Part shown: positions 1-6,077 of the stretch, in pieces | Numbering within the stretch: the stretch's first letter is position 1 | How the letters are laid out: each line of letters opens with the position of its first letter | Program-made: the position numbers and the translations under genes | The notes under the pieces: generated by a model | The model's input: the letters and a program-made list of their open reading frames with translations, nothing else | The model's database searches: none | What the model was told of the DNA's origin: nothing | DNA from: Pseudomonadota bacterium | GTDB lineage: Bacteria > Pseudomonadota > Gammaproteobacteria > Burkholderiales > Burkholderiaceae_D | Assembly (NCBI GenBank): GCA_018241865.1 | Contig: JAFECY010000048.1 | Coordinates: 1 to 7,292, forward strand | Reading direction: 5' to 3' | DNA: 7,292 nucleotides

Positions 1-980
1 AAACACGACATGTTTTCAGTTTACCGACAACGACACAATTCACTCTTGGTACATTTATCGCGCCAACTTTGTTGGAAATTACTGCACTGACGGAATTAAC
101 GCATGAAGTATTCGGCCCAGTCTTGCATGTACTGCGTTATCGCCGTGATCGCTTACCGCAACTGCTGGATGATATTAACGCCTTAGGTTACGGCTTAACA
201 TTGGGCATTCACAGTCGCATTGACGAGACTATCCACACGATTACTACACGAGTACATGTCGGTAATATTTATGTGAACCGGAATATCATTGGTGCCGTTG
301 TTGGTGTCCAAGCTTTTGGCGGAGAAGGTAAATCCGGCACTGGCCCGAAAGCTGGCGGCCCTCTTTATCTAAAACGCCTGCAACGGCATCCTACTATTCA
401 CCTTACCGAAGCAACTCCCGCGCGCGTTTTACCAGCGCTGACTGATTTTTTACAGTGGGCTAAAAAGCAAACATACCCGCACTTGTTACGCTTGATTGAG
501 CTATATCAACAAGAAACATTATTCGGTCGCGTCTTGCCTTGTCTTGGTCCGACTGGTGAAAGCAATACCTTGTGCTTTACCGGGCGCGGCATGATTGCCT
601 GTATTGCAGAACAAGAAGATGTCTTGCTAAACCAATTGGCAGCCGTCTTGGCAACGGGTAACCATGCTCTGATCGATACACACTGGACTGCGCTGATAAA
701 TACTTTACCAACCAGCGTACAAGATTGCATTCAACAACACGAAAATATCGCCACGGCGGAACAGCCTGTAACACTGGCGCTAGTTCAGAGCAATGTTTTT
801 CATGTCTTGCGCCCATTATTTGCCGCACGTGATGGTGCGCTGATCCCTGTCATTGCTACGAATAGCGAGGAAGTGATTGCATCATGGCGATTGCTTGCCG
901 AGCGGGCGCTTTGTATCAATACAACGGCTACTGGTGGTAATGCGTCTTTAATGACATTGGAAGATAAAAATGAGAGTTGA
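1..980 (+). CDS. putA: PutA, proline dehydrogenase / P5C dehydrogenase, C-terminal part (5' end outside window)
   Basis: PutA oxidises proline to P5C with FAD, then glutamate semialdehyde to glutamate with NAD. Only the end is present. The frame is open from base 3 to the TGA at 978-980, so the TTG at 69 is not a real start. The first residues (GTFIAPTLLEI) run into the aldehyde-dehydrogenase motif EVFGPVL. They are followed by NIYVNRN and AFGGEGKSGTGPKAGGPLYL, typical of the end of the PutA P5C dehydrogenase domain. The catalytic Cys and the proline dehydrogenase domain lie upstream. The remaining roughly 190 residues, with CLGPTGESNTL and a final TATGGNASLM, match the extra C-terminal domain of long PutA proteins, and the natural end looks intact. 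The gene is visibly more AT-rich than those downstream. No clear terminator hairpin follows, only a T-rich run near 1004-1020. The assignment is firm; the domain type (B or C PutA) is inferred. Confidence 0.95.
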   Translation, partial: TRHVFSLPTTTQFTLGTFIAPTLLEITALTELTHEVFGPVLHVLRYRRDRLPQLLDDINALGYGLTLGIHSRIDETIHTITTRVHVGNIYVNRNIIGAVVGVQAFGGEGKSGTGPKAGGPLYLKRLQRHPTIHLTEATPARVLPALTDFLQWAKKQTYPHLLRLIELYQQETLFGRVLPCLGPTGESNTLCFTGRGMIACIAEQEDVLLNQLAAVLATGNHALIDTHWTALINTLPTSVQDCIQQHENIATAEQPVTLALVQSNVFHVLRPLFAARDGALIPVIATNSEEVIASWRLLAERALCINTTATGGNASLMTLEDKNES

Positions 981-1061
981 TCTGGCGAGTTTTCTGTCGT
1001 GTCTTTTTTATTTTGCTTTTATATATATGGATAGTAGTAATTGTTAACAGTGTGTTGAATC

Positions 1062-1070
1062 TGTGTATAA
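1062..1070 (-). promoter_or_regulatory. DnaA box match TTATACACA
   Basis: Read on the minus strand, the 9-mer is TTATACACA, which fits TTATNCACA exactly and equals the R2 box of E. coli oriC. It sits just right of the 80% A+T stretch. The match is seen in sequence; binding is inferred. Confidence 0.45.
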
Positions 1071-1149
1071 GTAACAAAAAAGTATAAAAATCAGACAGTT
1101 GGCATTTGAATAAAGCATGAATAAGTCTTGTATCTGAGTCGGACAGATT

Positions 1150-1178
1150 TTGGACAAAAATTTGAGTCATGCATTAAT
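1150..1178 (+). promoter_or_regulatory. Candidate sigma-70 promoter for mmsA
   Basis: TTGGAC (1150-1155) and ATTAAT (1173-1178) are separated by 17 bases. The -35 matches the consensus at three of six positions and the -10 at four of six. Transcription would begin near 1185, on the first plus-strand DnaA box. The TGAGTC and GGACA repeats overlap or flank the -35, where an activator might bind. The match is weak and other choices exist in such AT-rich DNA. Confidence 0.25.
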
Positions 1179-1184
1179 TCGGTA

Positions 1185-1193
1185 TTTTCCACA
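1185..1193 (+). promoter_or_regulatory. DnaA box match TTTTCCACA
   Basis: TTTTCCACA fits the relaxed DnaA box TTWTNCACA. It lies immediately after the candidate -10 element of mmsA, so DnaA bound here could affect that promoter. It has the same orientation as the box at 1219, 34 bases on. Confidence 0.4.
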
Positions 1194-1218
1194 ATCGTTA
1201 CTGCGGATATCCATAGAC

Positions 1219-1227
1219 TTATCCACA
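1219..1227 (+). promoter_or_regulatory. Consensus DnaA box TTATCCACA
   Basis: This is the perfect high-affinity DnaA box TTATCCACA (as E. coli R1 and R4), 25 bases before the chosen mmsA start. A weaker relative (ATATCCATA, two mismatches) lies 12 bases upstream on the same strand. A single perfect 9-mer can arise by chance; the clustering gives it weight. Confidence 0.5.
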
Positions 1228-1240
1228 GACGATGAAATTC

Positions 1241-1245
1241 AAAGG
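1241..1245 (+). promoter_or_regulatory. mmsA ribosome binding site (decides the start)
   Basis: AAAGG lies 7 bases before the ATG at 1253, a normal spacing. The longer reading frame from ATG 1232 has no purine-rich site before it and would place this motif inside the coding region. The start at 1253 is therefore preferred. Confidence 0.65.
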
Positions 1246-1252
1246 TATTCCT

Positions 1253-2773
1253 ATGATGAATCACGCGGTTTCAACGATCCCACATTACATAAATGGTGGT
1301 GTACAAAATTCTGCGAGTGGCCATTATCAGGATGTATTTAATCCTGCGACTGGCAAAGTCACGGCGCATGTTGCTTTAGCCAATGTAGAAGAAGTCATGC
1401 TTGCTGTTGCAAGCGCAAAGGCGGCGGCGCCGGCTTGGGCGGAAACAGCGCCCCTGAAGCGAGCACGCATCTTGTTTAAATTCAAGGAGCTGATGGAAAA
1501 GCATCACGATGCATTAGCTGCCGCTATTACCCGAGAACATGGCAAGGTGTTTTCCGATGCAAAAGGGGAAGTGGTGCGTGGACTCGAAATCGTTGAATTT
1601 GCTTGTGGCGTACCGCAACTTTTGAAAACCCAGTTTTCCGACAATATCGGCGGCGGTATCGACAACTGGCAATTGCGTCAACCGCTTGGCGTCACGGTAG
1701 GGATTACGCCTTTCAATTTTCCAGTGATGGTGCCTTTATGGATGGCACCGATGGCCATTGCAACGGGTAATACTTTCATCCTCAAACCTTCCGAGCGTGA
1801 TCCGAGTCCATCGTTGATGTTGGCAGATTTGTTGACGCAGGCTGGCTTGCCGCCTGGGGTATTCAATGTGGTTCAGGGTGACAAATTGGCGGTCGATACT
1901 TTACTGCAGCATCCCGATGTGAAAGCGGTGTCTTTCGTCGGTTCGACCCCCATAGCTGAATATATTTATGGCGTAGGGACAAACCGTAAAGGATCGTATC
2001 CCTTGCGAGTACAAGCATTAGGGGGTGCGAAAAATCATTTAGTCGTAATGCCGGATGCGAATTTGGAGCAAGCTGTCGATGCCTTGATCGGTGCCGCTTA
2101 TGGTTCGGCAGGTGAGCGCTGCATGGCGATTTCCGTCGCTGTTGCTGTTGGCAATGTCGCCGATAAATTGATCGATGCACTGATGCCGCGTGTGAAGGCA
2201 TTGAAGGTCAAAAACGGCATGGATGCCGATGCGGAAATGGGCCCGGTTGTGACGGTGAGCCATAAAACCAAAATTGAAGGCTATATCGAGGAAGGCGTTG
2301 CAGCCGGTGCCAAGTTGCTGGTGGATGGTCGCGGTTTGAAAGTTCCAGGCCATGAGCAAGGATTTTTCCTTGGCGGTAGCTTGTTCGATCAGGTAAAACC
2401 TGAGATGACCATTTATCGCGAAGAAATTTTTGGCCCCGTTTTATGCATCGTGCGCGTACCCGATTTGGCTGCGGCGATTGAACTGATTAACGCCCATGAA
2501 TTTGGCAATGGCGTGTCGTTGTTTACATCGGATGGCCATACCGCGCGCGAATTCACGCGACGCATCGAAGTCGGCATGGTGGGTGTCAATGTGCCGATTC
2601 CGGTGCCGATGGCTTGGCATTCATTTGGCGGTTGGAAGCGGTCATTGTTTGGCGATACGCATGCCTATGGCGAAGAGGGCGTGCGATTTTATACGCGCTA
2701 CAAATCCATTATGCAACGCTGGCCAGAGACGATTGGCAAAGGTGCGGAATTTAGCATGCCAGTCGCTAAATAA
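1253..2773 (+). CDS. mmsA: (Methyl)malonate-semialdehyde dehydrogenase, CoA-acylating
   Basis: MmsA converts methylmalonate semialdehyde to propionyl-CoA, or malonate semialdehyde to acetyl-CoA, with NAD, CoA and loss of CO2, in valine, beta-alanine or 3-hydroxypropionate breakdown. The protein has 506 residues from ATG 1253, about the usual family length. Visible aldehyde-dehydrogenase motifs (numbered from this start) are FNFP (154-157), KPSE (178-181), FVGST in the nucleotide fold (228-232), GSAGERC with the catalytic Cys290, and EEIFGPVL (390-397). The Glu of the ELGGK motif, general base in hydrolytic relatives, is missing: the segment reads QALGGAKNH (254-262), as expected for the CoA-acylating MmsA branch, where CoA rather than water releases the product. 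A start at ATG 1232 would add seven residues but has no ribosome site. The next gene begins 15 bases after the TAA, so the two are probably co-transcribed. Substrate preference is not readable from sequence. Confidence 0.93.
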   Translation: MMNHAVSTIPHYINGGVQNSASGHYQDVFNPATGKVTAHVALANVEEVMLAVASAKAAAPAWAETAPLKRARILFKFKELMEKHHDALAAAITREHGKVFSDAKGEVVRGLEIVEFACGVPQLLKTQFSDNIGGGIDNWQLRQPLGVTVGITPFNFPVMVPLWMAPMAIATGNTFILKPSERDPSPSLMLADLLTQAGLPPGVFNVVQGDKLAVDTLLQHPDVKAVSFVGSTPIAEYIYGVGTNRKGSYPLRVQALGGAKNHLVVMPDANLEQAVDALIGAAYGSAGERCMAISVAVAVGNVADKLIDALMPRVKALKVKNGMDADAEMGPVVTVSHKTKIEGYIEEGVAAGAKLLVDGRGLKVPGHEQGFFLGGSLFDQVKPEMTIYREEIFGPVLCIVRVPDLAAAIELINAHEFGNGVSLFTSDGHTAREFTRRIEVGMVGVNVPIPVPMAWHSFGGWKRSLFGDTHAYGEEGVRFYTRYKSIMQRWPETIGKGAEFSMPVAK

Positions 2774-2788
2774 TTCAACGGAATGGTC

Positions 2789-4408
2789 ATGGAATTTGTC
2801 GGAAAATACGACTACATCATCATCGGTGCAGGAACGGCCGGTTGCGTGCTAGCGAACCGTTTAACCCAAAATCCACAGACGCGCGTGCTGCTGCTGGAAG
2901 CAGGCGCGAAGGATGATTATCTGTGGATTCATATTCCGGTCGGCTATTTATATTGCATTGATAATGCGCGCACGGACTGGCTGTACCGCACGGAAGCGGA
3001 TCCCGGATTGAATGGGCGTAGTTTGATTTACCCGCGCGGCAAGGTGTTGGGTGGATCGTCCTCGATCAACGGCATGATTTACATGCGCGGTCAGGCGCGT
3101 GATTACGACGAGTGGGCGCGTCTGACGGGCGACGATAGCTGGTGTTGGAATAATGTGTTGCCGCTCTTCGTCAAGAGCGAAGACCATTACGCTGGTGCGA
3201 ATGCATTCCACGGCGCTGGGGGCGAATGGCGGGTGGAAAAGCAGCGCTTGTCCTGGGAAATTTTGGATGCCTTTCGCGCAGCGGCGGCAGAAGTCGGTAT
3301 TCCCAAGAGCGATGATTTCAATCGTGGTGATAACGAAGGTTGCGGGTATTTTGACGTGAATCAAAAACGCGGCTTGCGCTGGAGTACGGCACGTGCCTTT
3401 CTGCGCCCGGTTAGCAAGCGCGGCAATTTGAAAATCATGACCGGCTGTCATGTGCAGCGCCTGAAATTTATCGAAGATGACAACGGCAAACGTTGCGCCG
3501 GTGTTGAATTCATTAGCGGCAACACGATCTGGCATGCCGAAGCTACGCGTGAAACGATTCTGACGGCAGGGGCAATTGGTTCGCCGCACATTTTGCAACG
3601 GTCAGGTGTGGGGCCGGCGGCTTTGTTGCAGCAACATGGTATCGCTGTGGTGCAAGATGTGCCGGGCGTCGGCGAAAACCTGCAAGATCATTTGCAGTTG
3701 CGCATGATATTCAAGGTGCATGGTGCGAAGACCTTGAACACGATGGCGAACAATTGGTTCGGCAAGATGAAAATCGGGCTTGAATACGCTTTGTTCCAGA
3801 GCGGGCCGATGTCGATGGCTCCCAGCCAGCTCGGCGCCTTCGCCAAGTCCGACCAAGCACAGGCAAGCGCCAATTTGGAATACCACGTGCAGCCATTGTC
3901 GTTGGAGCGTTTCGGTGCGCCCTTGCATGCTTTTCCGGCATTCACGGCCTCGGTCTGCAATTTGCGTCCGAGCTCGCGTGGTTATGTTCGGTTGACTTCG
4001 GCCGATCCGTTTGTCGCGCCGAAAATCCTTGCCAACTATTTAAGCACGGAGGAAGACCGGCGCGTAGCGGCAGCGTCCTTGCGCCTAACGCGCACGATCG
4101 TTGCCGCGCCGGCTTTGCGGCGTTTTTCACCGCAGGAAATCAAACCGGGCTTGGATTGTCGCAGCGAAGAAGAATTGGCAAAGGCGGCCGGCGATATCGG
4201 CACCACCATTTTTCATCCGGTCGGTACGTGCAAGATGGGCCGCGCAGATGATCCGATGGCGGTGCTCGACGCGCAAATGCGGGTTAAGAAAATCGCTGGT
4301 TTGCGCGTGGTCGATGCGTCGGTCATGCCGACGATCACGTCTGGCAATACCAACTCGCCGACGGTGATGCTGGCCGAGAAAGCGGCTGCGTTGATTCGCC
4401 TTACGTGA
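2789..4408 (+). CDS. GMC-family FAD alcohol dehydrogenase, candidate 3-hydroxypropionate dehydrogenase (HpdH-like)
   Basis: This is a flavoprotein of the glucose-methanol-choline family, which oxidises alcohols and usually passes electrons to quinone or another acceptor. Numbered from ATG 2789 (539 residues): [10 protein letters not shown] (9-18) is the FAD dinucleotide fold, with Glu37 in LLLEAG for the ribose. GMC signature 1 spans about 83-101 ([15 protein letters not shown]) and signature 2 is [15 protein letters not shown] (261-275). The catalytic pair is His476 in HPVGTCKMG and probably Asn520 in GNTNSPT, 44 residues apart. There is no signal peptide, so it is cytoplasmic or peripherally membrane-bound. 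ATG 2783 is an alternative start, but only ATG 2789 has a spaced ribosome site (ACGGA, 2778-2782). Annotation pipelines may call it choline dehydrogenase or AlkJ-like. I prefer HpdH because it directly follows mmsA, and the product of 3-hydroxypropionate oxidation is an MmsA substrate. The family is certain; the substrate is inferred. Confidence 0.88.
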   Translation: MEFVGKYDYIIIGAGTAGCVLANRLTQNPQTRVLLLEAGAKDDYLWIHIPVGYLYCIDNARTDWLYRTEADPGLNGRSLIYPRGKVLGGSSSINGMIYMRGQARDYDEWARLTGDDSWCWNNVLPLFVKSEDHYAGANAFHGAGGEWRVEKQRLSWEILDAFRAAAAEVGIPKSDDFNRGDNEGCGYFDVNQKRGLRWSTARAFLRPVSKRGNLKIMTGCHVQRLKFIEDDNGKRCAGVEFISGNTIWHAEATRETILTAGAIGSPHILQRSGVGPAALLQQHGIAVVQDVPGVGENLQDHLQLRMIFKVHGAKTLNTMANNWFGKMKIGLEYALFQSGPMSMAPSQLGAFAKSDQAQASANLEYHVQPLSLERFGAPLHAFPAFTASVCNLRPSSRGYVRLTSADPFVAPKILANYLSTEEDRRVAAASLRLTRTIVAAPALRRFSPQEIKPGLDCRSEEELAKAAGDIGTTIFHPVGTCKMGRADDPMAVLDAQMRVKKIAGLRVVDASVMPTITSGNTNSPTVMLAEKAAALIRLT

Positions 4409-4419
4409 CCCTACGTTCT

Positions 4420-4449
4420 CGTCGGATCGCGCGCTGACGCCGTATTTTT
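4420..4449 (+). terminator. Possible weak terminator after the mmsA operon
   Basis: CGTCGG (4420-4425) pairs with CTGACG (4434-4439), six pairs including one G-T, around an 8-base loop. A run of five T (4445-4449) begins five bases after the stem. The stem is short and the T run is displaced, so termination would be inefficient if real. Confidence 0.3.
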
Positions 4450-4465
4450 GTGCAATGCAGAAGGT

Positions 4466-4507
4466 AGTAGTACGGTATTGTCGCGAAAAACCAGCCCTTG
4501 TACTATT
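4466..4507. repeat. Inverted repeat before the liv genes
   Basis: AGTAGTAC (4466-4473) and GTACTATT (4500-4507) are complementary over eight positions with one G-T, six of them perfect (TAGTAC/GTACTA), with a 26-base spacer. The right arm overlaps the candidate -35 of the liv promoter. It could be an operator or an RNA stem; chance cannot be excluded. Confidence 0.3.
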
Positions 4508-4525
4508 CGCCAAATTATGTAAGAT
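4498..4525 (+). promoter_or_regulatory. Candidate promoter of the liv transporter genes
   Basis: TTGTAC (4498-4503) and TAAGAT (4520-4525) are 16 bases apart, with three and four of six consensus matches. Transcription would begin near 4533, giving a leader of about 20 bases to the livG start. A second weak pair, TTGTCG (4479-4484) with TACTAT (4501-4506), overlaps it. The location is sensible; the match is weak. Confidence 0.3.
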
Positions 4526-4553
4526 GCCCCAACATAAGTAAAAAGGAGATACG

Positions 4554-5324
4554 ATGACTCCCGTCATCTTAGAGACCAAGCATTTAACCAAGGAGTTCAA
4601 GGGATTCACGGCCGTCAGCGATGTGAATCTGCAAGTGCAAAGGGGTCATATCCATGCACTAATTGGACCCAACGGCGCCGGTAAGACCACATGCTTTAAC
4701 TTGCTGACGAAATTTCTGATCCCGACGTCCGGCCAAATTCTATTCAATGGCAAGGACATCACCGCCGATAAGCCGGCGCAGATCGCTCGTCAAGGCATCA
4801 TCCGTTCCTTTCAGATTTCCGCTGTGTTTCCGCATCTCACCGTGTTGGAAAACGTTCGTATCGGCTTGCAGCGCAAGCTTGGTACATCCTTCCACTTTTG
4901 GAGGAGCGGTGCGTCGCTGAACAAATTGAATGATCGCGCCATGGAATTGCTGGCAGAAGTGGACTTGACCAGTTTTGCCGATACCGTGACGGTCGATTTG
5001 CCCTATGGCCGTAAGCGTGCGCTGGAAATCGCTACCACGCTCGGCATGGAGCCAGAAATGATGCTGCTCGATGAGCCGACCCAAGGCATGGGGCACGAAG
5101 ACGTGCATCGTGTCACGGCGCTTATCAAAAAAGTGTCCGCCGGCCGCACCATCTTGATGGTGGAACATAACATGAGCGTGGTGTCCGGTATTTGCGACAA
5201 GATTTCGGTGTTGCAGCGCGGCGCAATGCTGGCCGAAGGAACCTACGCGGAAGTCTCGAAAAATCCGCAGGTGATGGAAGCTTATATGGGTACCGCTGCC
5301 GCCGAACTCCAAGGAGCGCATTGA
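4554..5324 (+). CDS. livG: Branched-chain amino acid-type ABC importer, ATP-binding protein LivG
   Basis: This is one of the two ATPases that drive a HAAT-family (LIV-type) importer at the inner face of the cytoplasmic membrane. In its 256 residues: Walker A GPNGAGKTT (38-46, Lys44), Q-loop Gln87 in RSFQ, a degenerate signature LPYGRKR (149-155) where most ABC ATPases have LSGGQ, Walker B MMLLDEP (169-175, catalytic Glu174), and H-loop His205 in MVEHN. The ending EAYMG is typical of LivG. The family often shows L-S/A-YG-E/Q-QR at the signature; here Pro and Arg-Lys replace the usual residues. A strong ribosome site AAGGAG (4543-4548) is 5 bases before the ATG, following a gap with a likely promoter. 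It is the first gene of the transporter set. The family is firm; the ligand (branched-chain amino acid, another amino acid, an amide or an aromatic acid) is unknown. Confidence 0.93.
   Translation: MTPVILETKHLTKEFKGFTAVSDVNLQVQRGHIHALIGPNGAGKTTCFNLLTKFLIPTSGQILFNGKDITADKPAQIARQGIIRSFQISAVFPHLTVLENVRIGLQRKLGTSFHFWRSGASLNKLNDRAMELLAEVDLTSFADTVTVDLPYGRKRALEIATTLGMEPEMMLLDEPTQGMGHEDVHRVTALIKKVSAGRTILMVEHNMSVVSGICDKISVLQRGAMLAEGTYAEVSKNPQVMEAYMGTAAAELQGAH
5311..5316 (+). promoter_or_regulatory. livF ribosome binding site inside the end of livG
   Basis: AAGGAG lies within the last codons of livG, 9 bases before the livF ATG. Together with the single base between livG stop and livF start, this suggests translational coupling that keeps the two ATPase subunits balanced. 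Confidence 0.7.
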
Positions 5325-5325
5325 C

Positions 5326-6036
5326 ATGGCTGAAAAAGCGCTAGAAATCAGCAAATTACACGCTTGGTATGGTGAATCGCATATTCTGCATGACGTGAAT
5401 TTGTCGGTGAATTATGGCGAGGTGGTCACCATCCTCGGCCGTAACGGTGCGGGACGTACCACCACCATGCGTTCCATCATGGGTTTGGTCGGTGCCCGTA
5501 AGGGTTCGATCAAAATCGGCGGTGTCGAGTCAGTACATTTGCCGACGCACAAAATTGCACACCTCGGTGTCGGCTATTGCCCGGAAGAGCGCGGCATCTT
5601 CTCCTCGTTATCGGCAGAAGAAAACCTGATGTTGCCACCGCAAGTTTCCAAAACCGACAAAGGGATGTCGGTCGCTGAAATTTATGAAATGTTCCCTAAT
5701 CTGAAGGAGCGCAAGAATAGTCAGGGCACACGTTTGTCCGGCGGTGAGCAGCAAATGCTCGCAGTTGGTCGTATTTTGCGCACCGGCGCCAAGATATTGT
5801 TGCTCGACGAAATTTCCGAAGGTCTCGCTCCGGTGATTGTCCAAGCACTGGCGCGCATGATTACCACCCTGAAGGCCAAGGGTTACACCATTGTGATGGT
5901 CGAACAGAATTTCCGCTTCGCTGCGCCGCTGGCGGATCGGTTTTACGTGATGGAGCACGGTCAGATTGTCGAGACCTTCGCCTCATCCGAGCTGGATGCC
6001 AAGATGCCCGTTTTGAACGAGCTTCTGGGTGTATAA
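5326..6036 (+). CDS. livF: Branched-chain amino acid-type ABC importer, ATP-binding protein LivF
   Basis: This is the second ATPase of the same importer, expected to pair with LivG. It has 236 residues, the usual LivF size. Walker A reads GRNGAGRTT (38-46): the phosphate-binding Lys is Arg44. The Q-loop region reads GYCPEERGIF (82-91). The signature LSGGEQQ (137-143) is canonical. Walker B is ILLLDEIS (157-164) with Glu162 kept, and Ile replaces the usual Pro after it. The H-loop position in MVEQN is Gln194, as is common in LivF. I recall GAGRTTT in other Burkholderiales LivF proteins, so it is probably a lineage feature rather than an inactivating mutation, but I could not check. It starts one base after the livG stop. 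It is followed after 41 bases, with no hairpin, by the binding-protein gene, so all three are likely one operon. Confidence 0.92.
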   Translation: MAEKALEISKLHAWYGESHILHDVNLSVNYGEVVTILGRNGAGRTTTMRSIMGLVGARKGSIKIGGVESVHLPTHKIAHLGVGYCPEERGIFSSLSAEENLMLPPQVSKTDKGMSVAEIYEMFPNLKERKNSQGTRLSGGEQQMLAVGRILRTGAKILLLDEISEGLAPVIVQALARMITTLKAKGYTIVMVEQNFRFAAPLADRFYVMEHGQIVETFASSELDAKMPVLNELLGV

Positions 6037-6077
6037 GTACTTACATAACTCTACAACAAGCATCAAAGGAGAATGGA

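Larger units (their letters stand above)
981..1252. other. AT-rich intergenic region, DnaA-box cluster
   Basis: This 272-base gap has 89 G+C by count (about 33%), far below the flanking genes. Bases 1001-1040 are 80% A+T. It holds three matches to the relaxed DnaA box TTWTNCACA (listed separately), one weaker copy with two mismatches (ATATCCATA, 1207-1215), and the palindrome TGTTAACA (1042-1049). It also holds direct repeats of TGAGTC (1135-1140 and 1163-1168) and of GGACA (1141-1145 and 1152-1156). No credible protein-coding gene was seen on either strand. It must contain the mmsA promoter unless mmsA is read through from putA. Confidence 0.6.

Noticed and set aside
69..980. A 303-residue protein starting at TTG 69
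   Set aside because: The same frame is open to base 3 and the upstream residues continue the PutA aldehyde-dehydrogenase domain, so this is an internal codon of a gene cut by the window edge.
1099..1127. TTGGCA at 1099-1104 as a sigma-54 or alternative sigma-70 element for mmsA
   Set aside because: The GG-to-GC spacing is 12 bases instead of the required 10 for sigma-54, and the sigma-70 partner (TAAGTC) is poor.
928..1170. Minus-strand open frame of 80 codons in the putA-mmsA gap
   Set aside because: It reads AT-rich intergenic DNA, gives a low-information sequence and overlaps the end of putA. No ribosome site or family resemblance was seen.
1150..1341. Small open frame of 63 codons before mmsA, plus strand
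   Set aside because: It starts at a TTG without a ribosome site, overlaps the start of mmsA in another frame, and has no recognisable features.
2871..2881. 11-base repeat ATCCACAGACG shared with 1221-1231, resembling part of a DnaA box
   Set aside because: Several 11-base repeats are expected by chance in 7.3 kb. The copy inside the GMC gene lacks the TT start of a DnaA box.
2948..3598. Minus-strand frame of 216 codons opposite the GMC gene
   Set aside because: It lies fully inside a well-supported gene and has no recognisable domain; it is a shadow of coding sequence.
5440..5460. LivF as an inactivated ATPase because of the Walker A Arg
   Set aside because: The reading frame, signature and Walker B Glu are intact, and the change pairs with a degenerate LivG signature, which fits an asymmetric but working dimer better than decay.
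6034..6043. Perfect 10-base palindrome TAAGTACTTA over the livF stop codon
   Set aside because: About seven such palindromes are expected by chance in a window of this size, and no T run or longer stem accompanies it.
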